This document shows positions 33,558 through 42,493 of a DNA stretch of 52,637 nt, piece by piece. The number at the start of each line of letters is the position of its first letter. Within the stretch, counting starts at the first letter, position 1. The stretch lies in assembly GCA_949068525.1 (NCBI GenBank), contig CARTIQ010000006.1:1-52637 (forward strand). Reading direction: 5' to 3'. Made by a program: the position numbers and the translations under genes. The notes under the pieces were generated by a model that made no database searches, had not been told where the DNA came from, and saw only the letters and a program-made list of their open reading frames with translations. The DNA comes from an uncultured Eubacteriales bacterium. Lineage in GTDB: Bacteria; Bacillota; Clostridia; Oscillospirales; Acutalibacteraceae.

Positions 33558-33896
33558 ATGGATTGTATTTTTTGTAAAATTGCAAGCAAGGAAATTCCGA
33601 GTGAAAAGGTTTATGAAGACAACCAAATCGTTGCTTTTAACGATCTTGATCCTCAGGCACCCGTTCATGTACTCATTATTCCTAAAAAGCATATACAAAG
33701 TGCTGATCAGATTACAGATGACGACAAGGAAGTTATTGGTAAAATATTTGTGGTGGCTTCTAAAATTGCTAAAGAACTAGGGTTAGAGAATGGTTACCGG
33801 ATTGTAAATAATTGTGGTGAAGACAGCGGCCAGACTGTGCAACATCTGCATTTTCATTTGATGGGCGGCAGAAAGATGCATTGGCCTGCTGGTTAA
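33558..33896 (+). CDS. hinT: HIT-family nucleotide hydrolase (HinT-like)
   Basis: Small purine phosphoramidase of the histidine-triad group, which hydrolyses AMP-linked amines including lysyl-AMP. It starts CIFCKIASKEIPSEKVYED, a strong HIT signature, and the triad is in TVQHLHFHLMGG near residue 100. Length 112 is typical. GGAGG precedes ATG. It lies 44 nt after alaS, a common neighbour of aminoacyl-tRNA synthetases. Confidence 0.94.
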   Translation: MDCIFCKIASKEIPSEKVYEDNQIVAFNDLDPQAPVHVLIIPKKHIQSADQITDDDKEVIGKIFVVASKIAKELGLENGYRIVNNCGEDSGQTVQHLHFHLMGGRKMHWPAG

Positions 33897-33930
33897 AAGC
33901 CCCGATACCACCGCGAGAGGAGCTGATTTT

Positions 33931-36174
33931 ATGAAGAGACCTATGGCAACCGTCGGGTTTACGTATTTGGCGGCACTCGTTTCAGCAACCTATTTTAGCG
34001 CCGAGTTTGCTAAGATCATGGCAATTGTTTTCTTCGTTTTATTTTTAGTTTCATTAGCTATTGCGCCGATTCGGCGGACAATGGTTTTGCCGATTTCCCT
34101 TTTAACGCTTACTTTTGCACTTGGCATGTACAGTTCTTTCACCTATTTTAAGGTTGTTCCCATTGAACGCTTGGATGGGCAGGATGTCTACGTCTCTGGA
34201 AGAGTTTGCGAAATTCCATATAGCGCTTATAATCGGTATTATTACGTTTTAGAGACGGATAAAGTCGATTATGACGGTGCTCCTCAAAAAATAAAATTAC
34301 GTATGTCAATGTCTACGCCATTGGACGTGGATTTATATGATAGGCTTTCTGGCAGGGTTCATATGTTTTTGCCAACGGATAGTGGCGGATTCTCTTCCAA
34401 GTCCTATTACGCGGCCAGGGGAATACACGTTTCATCGTATCTTTATGAATACGAAGGGTGTCACTTGGAAGAGGACCCGAACAAACCACTATATTACTAC
34501 TTTTTGAAGGTTAAGCAGGCTCTTATTGAGGCTGTGCGAACTATTTTGCCCAAGGAGCATGCTTCTGTTGCGGTTGGAGTCTTGCTTGGTGACAAATACT
34601 TTATGGATGACGATATAAAATCTGATTTTAAGGAGATCGGTGTATCGCATATTTTAGCGGTTTCTGGGTTACACACGTCGGTTATTGCTGCTATCGTCTT
34701 TATGCTTTTGACTGCTACACGGCTTTCTAAACGCTGGGTATATTTGCTCACTTGCGTAGCCCTACTTACATTTATGGCCGTCACTGGCTTTTCGGCTTCG
34801 GTTTCTCGTGCGGGTATTATGCTCATCATGTTCTATATTGGCAAGTTCTTTTACGCAAAATCCGATTCCCTCAACTCGCTGGGCTTTGCAACTCTTTTAC
34901 TTTCGATCGTTAATCCATTCGCTGCCGGAGATACAGGTTTGTTGCTCTCTGTTTTTGCAACATTGGGAATCATCCTGTTTGAAAGATACTTTGAAGAAAA
35001 AATTAAAGCCCTGTTCAAGCGGATAAATTGCTGTTCTAAGTTTACTGATAGCATCGCAGGGATGACTTCTGTCACGCTGTGTGCAACAATCGCAACGCTG
35101 CCCATAATTATGTTAAGTTTTGGCAGAATCTCGCTTATTAGCATTGTCTCAAATATTTTGATTGTGATGCCAACCATGTTGATGATGATCTTCACTTTGT
35201 TTGCTGCCATACTATATTTTGTGCCGTTGCTTAATTTTATCGTCACACCGTTGGCTCTTGTTTCGGGGGTTTTGATAAATTATATTACTTTTTGTGCCGA
35301 TTTGCTCGCGAAAATTCCGTTTGCATCTGTTGCAACACGCCAACCTATGATTCTGTTTTGGTTCGCGTCCTGCTGCGTTTTGTTCGCGGTGGCTTTGTTG
35401 CTATATAAGGAGTATCAGCTTTTAAAGCTCTCTGCCATTTTGTCGGGTATAGTCCTGTTTGTTGGTATTCTTTCCTATCAGATTTTTGACCGAGACGTGA
35501 CGCATCTTGCCTTTTTGGACACTGGTACTGGATGCTCGGCAGTTATCTCTAAAAACGGGCACGCTGCAGTTTTGGCTTGTGGCGGTGATCCTATCAGCTC
35601 TTCTAGAGTGCAAAATTACTTGAATAACTTGAATGTTAAAAATCTCGATTACATACTATTGAGCGATCTTCAAGACGCTACGGCAAGTTATGCTAACGAG
35701 GTGATAAAGAAATTCGACCCGGCCTATGTTGTGCTACAAAACGATGGCGATGTTCTCAATGATAAGCTCGACCATAATGTGGCTGACCGTGTCAATACCG
35801 TCTATTTTAATGATATTGCCAAAATTAATCTTTGGGATAATGTAAAAATCACTGCGATGAACCTTGATGACCACGGCTATGTTTATTTGTCAGTTAATGA
35901 CGTGAATATGCTGATTCTTCCATCTGGCGGCGACACTAAGCTTCTTAATGATAAATATAAATTCTACGACATTTTGGCATATAGTGGGGACCTCGAGAAC
36001 TCAAGCCTTATTTCGAGTTCTTACGGGGTTATTTGTGCTAATTTAAATGCCGCTTCTGTCTTTGCAAATAATTTGGCTAAAGACCACCGCTTGCCTCTTG
36101 CGACCGCTGGCGACGGCGACATTGTTTTTGACTTTACACACTCGAAGAATATTTCTATAAAAAGGATGGTATAG
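33931..36174 (+). CDS. comEC: ComEC/Rec2 DNA-uptake channel, C-terminal domain degenerate
   Basis: Polytopic membrane protein that carries single-stranded DNA across the membrane in competence. There is an N-terminal membrane and OB-like external region, then the competence core with ILAVSGLHTSVIAAIVFM near residue 245 and TGFSASVSRAGIML, about ten membrane helices in all. The C-terminal beta-lactamase-like domain starts HLAFLDTGTGCSAV, but the usual histidine/aspartate metal motif is missing: ILLSDLQDATASYA stands where LTHxHxDH is expected. So the nuclease part of the domain is probably inactive, while the channel may still work. Length 747. ATG with GAGAGGAG upstream. No other competence genes are in the window. 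Confidence 0.88.
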   Translation: MKRPMATVGFTYLAALVSATYFSAEFAKIMAIVFFVLFLVSLAIAPIRRTMVLPISLLTLTFALGMYSSFTYFKVVPIERLDGQDVYVSGRVCEIPYSAYNRYYYVLETDKVDYDGAPQKIKLRMSMSTPLDVDLYDRLSGRVHMFLPTDSGGFSSKSYYAARGIHVSSYLYEYEGCHLEEDPNKPLYYYFLKVKQALIEAVRTILPKEHASVAVGVLLGDKYFMDDDIKSDFKEIGVSHILAVSGLHTSVIAAIVFMLLTATRLSKRWVYLLTCVALLTFMAVTGFSASVSRAGIMLIMFYIGKFFYAKSDSLNSLGFATLLLSIVNPFAAGDTGLLLSVFATLGIILFERYFEEKIKALFKRINCCSKFTDSIAGMTSVTLCATIATLPIIMLSFGRISLISIVSNILIVMPTMLMMIFTLFAAILYFVPLLNFIVTPLALVSGVLINYITFCADLLAKIPFASVATRQPMILFWFASCCVLFAVALLLYKEYQLLKLSAILSGIVLFVGILSYQIFDRDVTHLAFLDTGTGCSAVISKNGHAAVLACGGDPISSSRVQNYLNNLNVKNLDYILLSDLQDATASYANEVIKKFDPAYVVLQNDGDVLNDKLDHNVADRVNTVYFNDIAKINLWDNVKITAMNLDDHGYVYLSVNDVNMLILPSGGDTKLLNDKYKFYDILAYSGDLENSSLISSSYGVICANLNAASVFANNLAKDHRLPLATAGDGDIVFDFTHSKNISIKRMV

Positions 36175-36175
36175 T

Positions 36176-37216
36176 TTGCCTATTATAACTGAGTCCGACT
36201 TTGCAGCGCAGATTAAATCAGGTAACTTTAAAAATGCATATTTTATTTGCGGAGAAGAAAAATATCTTGTAGACCACTACACACGGCAGCTTACAGATAA
36301 AATTTTGCAAAGTAAGTGCAATAATTCTTTTAACCTGCAGAATTTTTCGTCTCCAGAACTTGATATAGATGCCTTAAACAGCGCAGTTGAGGCTCTGCCT
36401 TTGATGGCTCCTTTTAAGTGCGTGCGAATATTTGACTTGAACCTTGACAAGGAAACTTTAGATACTGTCAAAAAGCTAAAAGGTATTATTGCAGATATCC
36501 CTGAAACTACTGTTTTGATAATAAGTTTTCCGAATTTAAATTTAGATTTAAAGAGGTCTTCTAGATACTCTTCTTTTATTAAGCTCTTTGAAAAGCATGG
36601 CGATCTCTTGAACCTACAGGCACTTAGCAAACCCAAACTGCAGCGGCAAATTATAAACTGGGCCGAAAAATTATCCTGCACACTTTCTGAAAAAAATGCA
36701 CAACTTATTATCGATAAATGCGGAAATAACTTGCTGATCCTTAAAAATGAGATTGAAAAACTCTGTGCATATGCAAACGGGAGTGAAATTACCTCGCAAA
36801 TCATCGATGAAGTCGTGGTTTGCAACTTTGAGGCAAACGTTTTTGAACTGACTAAGGCTATTATGGCAAAGAATTGTGACCGTGCCTTTGAGATTTTGGA
36901 TATCTTGCTCTTTAAAAAAGAGGAACCTATCGCGATTTTGTCCGTCATGGCTTCGAGTTATATCGATATGTGTCGCGTAAATGCGGCCTTGCAAAGCGGG
37001 AAAAACATCCAGGCTGTTGCTGAAATTTTTGACTACAAGCGAAAGATGTTTCGCCTAGAGAATGCGCAGACGCAGCTAAAGTATGACGTTAATTTGAAAA
37101 AATCCTTACGGGGTTGCATCGACTTAATTACTAAAACCGATGTTATGCTAAAAAGTTCTCGCATGGACCCTAAAATTTTGCTAGAAAAACTTATTGTTAA
37201 ACTCATCATTTGTTAA
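36176..37216 (+). CDS. holA: DNA polymerase III delta subunit
   Basis: Subunit of the clamp loader that opens the beta clamp. N-terminal segment FAAQIKSGNFKNAYFICGEEKYLVD is typical, followed by the AAA+-like domain without a Walker A, and the collar domain (KAIMAKNCDRAFEILDILLFKKEEPIAILSVM spans about residues 227-258 and is the family hallmark). Length 346. TTG start one base after the comEC stop with AAGGATGG upstream, so coupled to it. The comEC-holA pairing is conserved in Firmicutes. Confidence 0.93.
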   Translation: MPIITESDFAAQIKSGNFKNAYFICGEEKYLVDHYTRQLTDKILQSKCNNSFNLQNFSSPELDIDALNSAVEALPLMAPFKCVRIFDLNLDKETLDTVKKLKGIIADIPETTVLIISFPNLNLDLKRSSRYSSFIKLFEKHGDLLNLQALSKPKLQRQIINWAEKLSCTLSEKNAQLIIDKCGNNLLILKNEIEKLCAYANGSEITSQIIDEVVVCNFEANVFELTKAIMAKNCDRAFEILDILLFKKEEPIAILSVMASSYIDMCRVNAALQSGKNIQAVAEIFDYKRKMFRLENAQTQLKYDVNLKKSLRGCIDLITKTDVMLKSSRMDPKILLEKLIVKLIIC

Positions 37217-37234
37217 ATTTATATCAAATTTTTC

Positions 37235-37263
37235 TTGACTTCTTAAAATTATTGTGGTAAAAT
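37235..37263 (+). promoter_or_regulatory. Sigma-A promoter of ppk2
   Basis: TTGACT, 17-nt spacer, TAAAAT, 30 nt before the ATG at 37293. Confidence 0.7.
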
Positions 37264-37292
37264 ATCAGTATTATAAGAAGGGGGGCAAAATT

Positions 37293-38192
37293 ATGAAATT
37301 GGATGAGTATAAATTTGACGGAACGAAAAAATTTAAAATTAATGGGTTCGATACAAAGGCCAAGCATTTAACTACCGACAGGGAAATGGTGCTTGAGTCT
37401 AGCATTTTGAACCTTAAGAAGCTTGGAATTATGCAGGATAGATTCTATGCGCAAGGCAACGAAGCTATCTTGGTTATTTTGCAGGCTATGGACGCTGGGG
37501 GCAAGGACGGCGCAATAAAGCATGTTATGTCTGGTCTTAACCCGCAGGGTGTGCAAGTTAGCAATTTTAAATCTCCTTCTAGCGAGGAGTTGGCTCATGA
37601 CTATTTATGGAGATGCATTAAAAATCTTCCGGAACGCGGTAAAATCGGGATTTTTAACAGGTCTTATTACGAAGATGTCTTGGTTGCTCGGGTACATGAG
37701 CTTTATAAAAATCAGAATTTACCTAGCAGATGCAAAACTCCAAAGATTTTTGACGAACGCTATGAACAAATCGCTAATTTCGAAAAGTATTTGTGGCAAA
37801 ACGGTATTCGTGTGCTAAAATTCTTCCTTAATATATCTCGAGACGAACAAAAACGTCGGTTTCTTAAAAGAATTGATGAAAAAAACAAAAACTGGAAGTT
37901 GTCTGATTCTGACGTCAAAGAGCGTCAATATTGGGGCGATTACATGAAGGCATTTGAAGCAGCAATAAACAAAACTAGCACCCCATACGCACCTTGGTAT
38001 GTTGTTCCGGCAGATAAAAAATGGTTTGCTAGATTCTTTTTCTCCGAAATTTTGGTTAATACTTTGAACGATATTAATCCAAAGTATCCTACCGTTACTA
38101 AGGAGAAAGAGAAGTTGATCGTCGCTTGCAAAGAATATCTTATTAACGAGGATAAGAAAAAATTTGCTTCAAAGTCAAAAACAAAAAAATAA
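37293..38192 (+). CDS. ppk2: Polyphosphate kinase 2 family protein
   Basis: PPK2 enzymes move phosphate between polyphosphate and nucleotides (AMP, ADP or GDP). The Walker A LQAMDAGGKDGAIKHVMSGL near residue 66, the lid region, GIFNRSYYEDVLVARVHEL (Walker B FNRSYYED) and SRDEQKRRFLKRI follow in normal order. Length 299 from the ATG chosen, with AAGGGGGG 9 nt upstream. The longer frame to 37254 lacks a site. The direction and substrate cannot be told from sequence. It has its own promoter and a hairpin behind it. Confidence 0.92.
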   Translation: MKLDEYKFDGTKKFKINGFDTKAKHLTTDREMVLESSILNLKKLGIMQDRFYAQGNEAILVILQAMDAGGKDGAIKHVMSGLNPQGVQVSNFKSPSSEELAHDYLWRCIKNLPERGKIGIFNRSYYEDVLVARVHELYKNQNLPSRCKTPKIFDERYEQIANFEKYLWQNGIRVLKFFLNISRDEQKRRFLKRIDEKNKNWKLSDSDVKERQYWGDYMKAFEAAINKTSTPYAPWYVVPADKKWFARFFFSEILVNTLNDINPKYPTVTKEKEKLIVACKEYLINEDKKKFASKSKTKK

Positions 38193-38209
38193 TTTGAGTC
38201 TATGAGTTA

Positions 38210-38246
38210 AAGTGTACACGCATATCTTTTTGAGGTGTGTACACTT
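38210..38246 (+). terminator. Inverted repeat after ppk2 (probable terminator)
   Basis: AAGTGTACAC (38210-38219) and GTGTACACTT (38237-38246) are perfect complements with a 17-nt loop, then CTTGGTTTTT. Each arm contains the palindrome GTGTACAC, so a protein-binding site is an alternative. Confidence 0.55.
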
Positions 38247-38335
38247 CTTGGTTTTTAATTATTTGATGGTTGTTAATGTTATTTTTTGATTTTTTATAGT
38301 ATAATTTAAAAAAAGGTTTTGGGGATATTTTTAAA

Positions 38336-38854
38336 ATGTTAAGTAAATTAAAAAATATGGACGATAGGGTCGTTGTGAACGTCAAAAAATTACATAGGGA
38401 TAATCTTAATAAATTTATGGTAATTGTAACCAAACTGGGCAATAATGGAATGGTTTGGTTTGCTGTCGCTGTGCCTCTTTTATTTAACCGTGGATATCGC
38501 AACGTTGGGGTTAAAATTATCTTGGCTTTATTGTTTAGTGGCTTTTTGGGAGAAATTTTGATTAAGCATATTGTGGCGAGGGTTCGGCCTTCTAAATTTT
38601 TATTGCAAGAAGAAATGCTCATTAAGGAGCCCATTACTTATTCTTTCCCCTCGGGGCATACTTCTTCTTCTTTTGCGGCCTCTTGCATGCTGGCTTCTTG
38701 CTTTGGCATTATATCTATTCCTGCTTTTGTTTTGGCTTTTTTAATTGGATTTTCTCGCGTTTATTTGCGGGTTCATTATCTTACAGACGTTTTGGTTGGA
38801 GCTATTTTAGGCTCCTTTTGCAGCCTGCTTGTTAATGTTTTTATTCCATTTTAG
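38336..38854 (+). CDS. PAP2-family lipid phosphatase
   Basis: Membrane phosphatase of the type that dephosphorylates undecaprenyl-pyrophosphate or phosphatidic acid derivatives. The three signature blocks are in order: KHIVARVRP (KxxxxxxRP) near residue 82, SFPSGHTSSSFA (PSGH) near 103, and SRVYLRVHYLTDV (SRxxxxxHxxxD) near 140. Four or five membrane helices in 172 residues. The start ATG at 38336 has a weak site; ATG at codon 8 is possible. The substrate is not determinable. Recycling of the wall lipid carrier would fit a genome with several wall genes nearby. Confidence 0.9.
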   Translation: MLSKLKNMDDRVVVNVKKLHRDNLNKFMVIVTKLGNNGMVWFAVAVPLLFNRGYRNVGVKIILALLFSGFLGEILIKHIVARVRPSKFLLQEEMLIKEPITYSFPSGHTSSSFAASCMLASCFGIISIPAFVLAFLIGFSRVYLRVHYLTDVLVGAILGSFCSLLVNVFIPF

Positions 38855-38859
38855 CCTTG

Positions 38860-38888
38860 TTGCTCTTGTTGTATTTTTGTGATATAAT
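38860..38888 (+). promoter_or_regulatory. Probable sigma-A promoter of the ruvCAB operon
   Basis: TTGCTC, 17-nt spacer, TATAAT preceded by TGA (extended -10), about 50 nt before ruvC. Confidence 0.6.
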
Positions 38889-38941
38889 TTATTTTAAATT
38901 TTATATTCTTTTTTTAGTTTTTAAAAGGGAGTTACATAATT

Positions 38942-39472
38942 GTGAAAATACTCGGGATTGACCCTGGCTACGCTATTGTTGGGTATGGAGCTATCTCTGC
39001 TGGCCCCAATAATAAGTTTTTGCCTTTGTGCTATGGTTCTATTTTAACCGAAAGTACTGCACCTTTTTGTGACCGTTTGTTTAAAATATCTTGCGATATG
39101 AATGAACTTTTGCTAAAGGTTAGACCCGATGTTGTTGCTATTGAGCGGCTTTATTTTCAGAATAACCGCAAAACCGCTATTGATGTTGCTCAGGCACGCG
39201 GTGTAATTTTGCTTAGCGCGCGAAATTTGAATGTTCCCATTTTTGAGTATACCCCTTTGCAGATTAAAACTGTTGTTACGGGGTATGGTAAGGCCCAAAA
39301 GGCCCAGGTTATGAAGATGACTAAGCGATTGCTCTCTTTAGAAAAAATGCCTAAGCTTGACGATACTGCCGACGCTTTGGCTGTGGCAATTTGCCATGCA
39401 CAGGCTTGCGGAACTGGCTTGAGGGCTAGCATGTTAAAAAGGAGTTACACATATAATGTTTTACAGCCTTAG
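38942..39472 (+). CDS. ruvC: Holliday junction endonuclease RuvC
   Basis: Cuts four-way DNA junctions made by recombination. N-terminal MKILGIDPGYAIVGYG holds the first acidic residue (D7); the second is E68 in VAIERLYFQNNRKTA, and the last pair is in DDTADALAVAICH near residue 140. Length 176 is normal. Start GTG with AAAAGGGAG upstream. It overlaps ruvA by 17 nt, so the two are translated together with ruvB. Confidence 0.96.
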   Translation: MKILGIDPGYAIVGYGAISAGPNNKFLPLCYGSILTESTAPFCDRLFKISCDMNELLLKVRPDVVAIERLYFQNNRKTAIDVAQARGVILLSARNLNVPIFEYTPLQIKTVVTGYGKAQKAQVMKMTKRLLSLEKMPKLDDTADALAVAICHAQACGTGLRASMLKRSYTYNVLQP

Positions 39473-40061
39473 AGGAAAGTTAATTGCTGTTGATGGCTTG
39501 AGCGTGGCTATTGAATGCGCTGGTGTTGGCTATAAGTGTAATGTTACGCAGAATACTTTAAATGAACTGCCGGCTATTGGTGAAGAAGTCTTTATATACA
39601 CACATTTAAACGTGCGCGAGGATGCTGTGGAGCTTTTTGGCTTTTTTAGTCTTAATGAGCTGAACTGCTTCAAGTTGCTTACTTCTGTTTCTGGAGTTGG
39701 CGCTAAGGTTGGCATTGCTATTTTGTCTACTTTGTCGGCTGAACAGGTTGTTGCTGCCATTTCTTTTGGCGACTGCAAGCTTTTGACTTTGGCGCCTGGT
39801 GTTGGCAATAAACTGGCTCAGAGGATCATTTTGGAGCTTAAGGACAAAGCTGCTAGCTCTTTGACTGAAATAAGCCCGAAAAATCCGCCCTTGGTTGCTA
39901 GTCAGGGACCTTTGGGAAACTCGGCTGCCGCTATTGATGCACTTTCTGCTTTGGGGTATTCCAGGGTTGAGGCTTTGGAGGCGGTTTCTAAATTTGACGA
40001 GGCACTTTCGGTTGAAGAGTTGATCAAAAACGCGCTAAAATCCATGGCTGGGAGGATATAA
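39456..40061 (+). CDS. ruvA: Holliday junction branch migration protein RuvA
   Basis: DNA-binding tetramer that holds the junction and loads RuvB. N-terminal OB fold (MFYSLRGKLIAVDG, then GVGYKCNVT), the two helix-hairpin-helix motifs LLTSVSGVGAKVGIAIL and LTLAPGVGNKLAQRIILELKDK, and the flexible link to the C-terminal RuvB-contact domain (AIDALSALGYSRVEALEAV). ATG within the end of ruvC, with AAAAAGGAG before it. Length 201. Confidence 0.96.
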   Translation: MFYSLRGKLIAVDGLSVAIECAGVGYKCNVTQNTLNELPAIGEEVFIYTHLNVREDAVELFGFFSLNELNCFKLLTSVSGVGAKVGIAILSTLSAEQVVAAISFGDCKLLTLAPGVGNKLAQRIILELKDKAASSLTEISPKNPPLVASQGPLGNSAAAIDALSALGYSRVEALEAVSKFDEALSVEELIKNALKSMAGRI

Positions 40062-40064
40062 CCT

Positions 40065-41075
40065 TTGGAATTTGATTTTGAAAACAGAATTTTGGACCCG
40101 GAGGAAACGCCCGAAGATTTTGAGGTGGAAAATCCTCTGCGCCCCCGCACTTTGGCCGAATATGTTGGTCAGGATAAAGTTAAGGAAAATTTGTCGGTTT
40201 TTATTAAAGCTGCTAAAATTCGCAAAGAACCGCTTGATCACGTGCTTTTATATGGGCCTCCTGGCCTGGGAAAGACAACTTTATCTGGGATTATTGCCAA
40301 CGAAATGAACGTGAATTTTAAGGTTACTTCTGGCCCCGCTATTGAAAAGTCCGGCGACCTGGCCGCTATTCTTACAAATTTGAGCGAGGGCGATGTTCTA
40401 TTTATTGACGAAATTCATCGGCTGCCCCGCACTGTGGAGGAGATTTTGTATCCGGCTATGGAGGATTTCTCAATAGATATCATCACGGGCAAGGGCCAGA
40501 TGGCGACTTCTTACCATTTGTCGTTGCCTAGGTTTACTTTGGTTGGGGCTACCACTCGCGCTGGTCAACTTTCTGCTCCTTTACGGGATAGATTTGGCGT
40601 GGTTTTGCGGCTGGAAATGTACTCGGCGCAGGAGCTTGCTAAAATTATTCGGCGGAGTGCTGCTATTCTTGGTATAAATATCGACAACGAGGGTGCTATT
40701 GAAATTGCCTCTCGCTCGCGTGGAACGCCCAGGATTGCGAACCGGCTATTACGGAGGGTTCGGGATTTTGCATTGGTGCAAAACCGCGAGGGAATTGATT
40801 TTAGCACGGCTAGAGTTGCACTTGATAAACTTGAAATTGACGAACTGGGGCTTGACGCCAATGATAGAAGAATGCTCAAGGCGATAATTGAGTTTTATAG
40901 TGGAGGTCCCGTTGGGATCGAAACTTTGGCAGCTGCTATTGGTGAAGAATCCATTACCATTGAAGATATTTACGAGCCTTACTTGATGCAGATCGGATTT
41001 ATTAGCCGCACACCGAGGGGGCGGATTGCCAATCAGGCAGCATATCTGCATTTGGGCCTCGAACCTATTGAATAA
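40065..41075 (+). CDS. ruvB: Holliday junction helicase RuvB
   Basis: AAA+ motor that drives branch migration. Starts with a short acidic arm and RPRTLAEYVGQDKVKENL, then Walker A YGPPGLGKTTL near residue 65, Walker B LFIDEIHRLPRTVEEILYPAMED near 112, sensor GATTRAG, and the winged-helix C-terminal domain with GPVGIETLAAAIGEE and the arginine-rich end TPRGRIA. Length 336 is typical. TTG start 3 nt after the ruvA stop, GGAGG upstream. Confidence 0.97.
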   Translation: MEFDFENRILDPEETPEDFEVENPLRPRTLAEYVGQDKVKENLSVFIKAAKIRKEPLDHVLLYGPPGLGKTTLSGIIANEMNVNFKVTSGPAIEKSGDLAAILTNLSEGDVLFIDEIHRLPRTVEEILYPAMEDFSIDIITGKGQMATSYHLSLPRFTLVGATTRAGQLSAPLRDRFGVVLRLEMYSAQELAKIIRRSAAILGINIDNEGAIEIASRSRGTPRIANRLLRRVRDFALVQNREGIDFSTARVALDKLEIDELGLDANDRRMLKAIIEFYSGGPVGIETLAAAIGEESITIEDIYEPYLMQIGFISRTPRGRIANQAAYLHLGLEPIE

Positions 41076-41107
41076 TTACTACTAGTTTAGGGAGAGTTTG
41101 ACTTTTT

Positions 41108-42481
41108 ATGGGTAAGCTTTTTGGAACTGACGGCGTACGTGGCATTGCAAATGTTGAATTAACTGCTGAGATTGCAATGAAAATTGGGAAAGCGGCTGCT
41201 AGCGTTTTGGTTAAAAACACGCCGGTGAAGGCAAAAATTCTAATCGGGAAGGATACTCGGCTTTCGTGTGATGTTCTTGAGGGAGCGCTGGTTGCTGGAA
41301 TTTGCTCTGTTGGAGTGGACGTTGTTTGCTTGGGGGTTATTCCTACACCAGCGGTTGCTTTTTTGGTTAGGAAATACCACGCAAATGCGGGGATTATGAT
41401 CTCTGCTTCGCATAATTCTTTTGAGTTTAACGGGATAAAAATATTTGGTGAAAACGGTTACAAACTACCGGATAATATTGAATCTGTTATTGAAAAAATC
41501 GTGCTTGACGATATGCCTGTTGACGTTTCTGAGGTTACGTACGCTGGTTTGGGCACCCGGACTAACTCTGACAACGCAATTGATGATTACATTGAACATG
41601 TTGCATCGACCATTGATGATGATTTAACGGGTTTAAAGGTTGCTTTTGATTGCGCTAATGGCGCGGCTTCTCAGACGGCAAAAAAGCTGTTTGCTCGTCT
41701 TGGCGTTGAGTGCATTATTAAAAACTGCCGGCCTAATGGGACTAATATAAACAAAAATTGCGGATCCATGTATATAGATGACTTGGCGCGCTTTGTTAAG
41801 GAGAATAGCTTGGATGCGGGGCTTGCCTTTGACGGTGACGCGGACAGGTGTTTGGCAGTTGATGAGCTTGGTAATATTGCCGACGGTGACTTCATTATGG
41901 CCGTTTGCGCGATGTCTTTGAACGAGCAACATAAACTTGCCAAAAGCACTGTTGTGGGCACGGTTATGACTAACATTGGGTTTAGCCATTTTTGCTGCGA
42001 AAATCAATTGAAATTTGTTGCCACTCGCGTTGGGGATAAGTACGTTTTGGAAGAAATGCTTAAGAATGGCTATAATTTTGGCGGAGAGCAGTCGGGGCAT
42101 GTTATTTTTCTTGATCATTCCACGACGGGCGATGGGCAATTGACTGCTGTTCAGCTTTTAAGTATATTAAAACGTAGTGGCAAAAAGCTCTCGGAACTTA
42201 CCGGCGTTATGAGGAAGCTTCCTCAAGTTATGCTAAACGTTAAGGTTGGCAATTTGGGTAAGCTGAAGTTTTATGCCGACGAAGAGATTAAGAGCGCTAT
42301 TGATCGGGTCAGTGCAAAGTTTGAGCCTGGTAACGCGGATACATGCGGCAGGGGACGGATTCTTGTTCGGGTTTCGGGTACGGAGCCCTTGATTCGCATT
42401 ATGCTTGAGGGCGAAAATTTAGATAGAATTACCGTTTTGGCTAACGAGGTTGCTGATCTGGTAAAAAAACGGCTTTCTTAA
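41108..42481 (+). CDS. glmM: Phosphoglucosamine mutase
   Basis: Converts glucosamine-6-phosphate to glucosamine-1-phosphate, leading to UDP-GlcNAc for peptidoglycan. N-terminal GKLFGTDGVRGIAN is diagnostic; the phosphoserine loop is MISASHNSFEFNGIKIF (the catalytic serine near residue 102); the metal loop FDGDADRC is near 242; GGEQSGHVIF and the phosphate-binding RVSGTEPLIRIMLEG follow. Length 457. ATG with AGGGAGAG upstream. It follows ruvB by 32 nt. Confidence 0.97.
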   Translation: MGKLFGTDGVRGIANVELTAEIAMKIGKAAASVLVKNTPVKAKILIGKDTRLSCDVLEGALVAGICSVGVDVVCLGVIPTPAVAFLVRKYHANAGIMISASHNSFEFNGIKIFGENGYKLPDNIESVIEKIVLDDMPVDVSEVTYAGLGTRTNSDNAIDDYIEHVASTIDDDLTGLKVAFDCANGAASQTAKKLFARLGVECIIKNCRPNGTNINKNCGSMYIDDLARFVKENSLDAGLAFDGDADRCLAVDELGNIADGDFIMAVCAMSLNEQHKLAKSTVVGTVMTNIGFSHFCCENQLKFVATRVGDKYVLEEMLKNGYNFGGEQSGHVIFLDHSTTGDGQLTAVQLLSILKRSGKKLSELTGVMRKLPQVMLNVKVGNLGKLKFYADEEIKSAIDRVSAKFEPGNADTCGRGRILVRVSGTEPLIRIMLEGENLDRITVLANEVADLVKKRLS

Positions 42482-42493
42482 AGGAGTTTTAAT

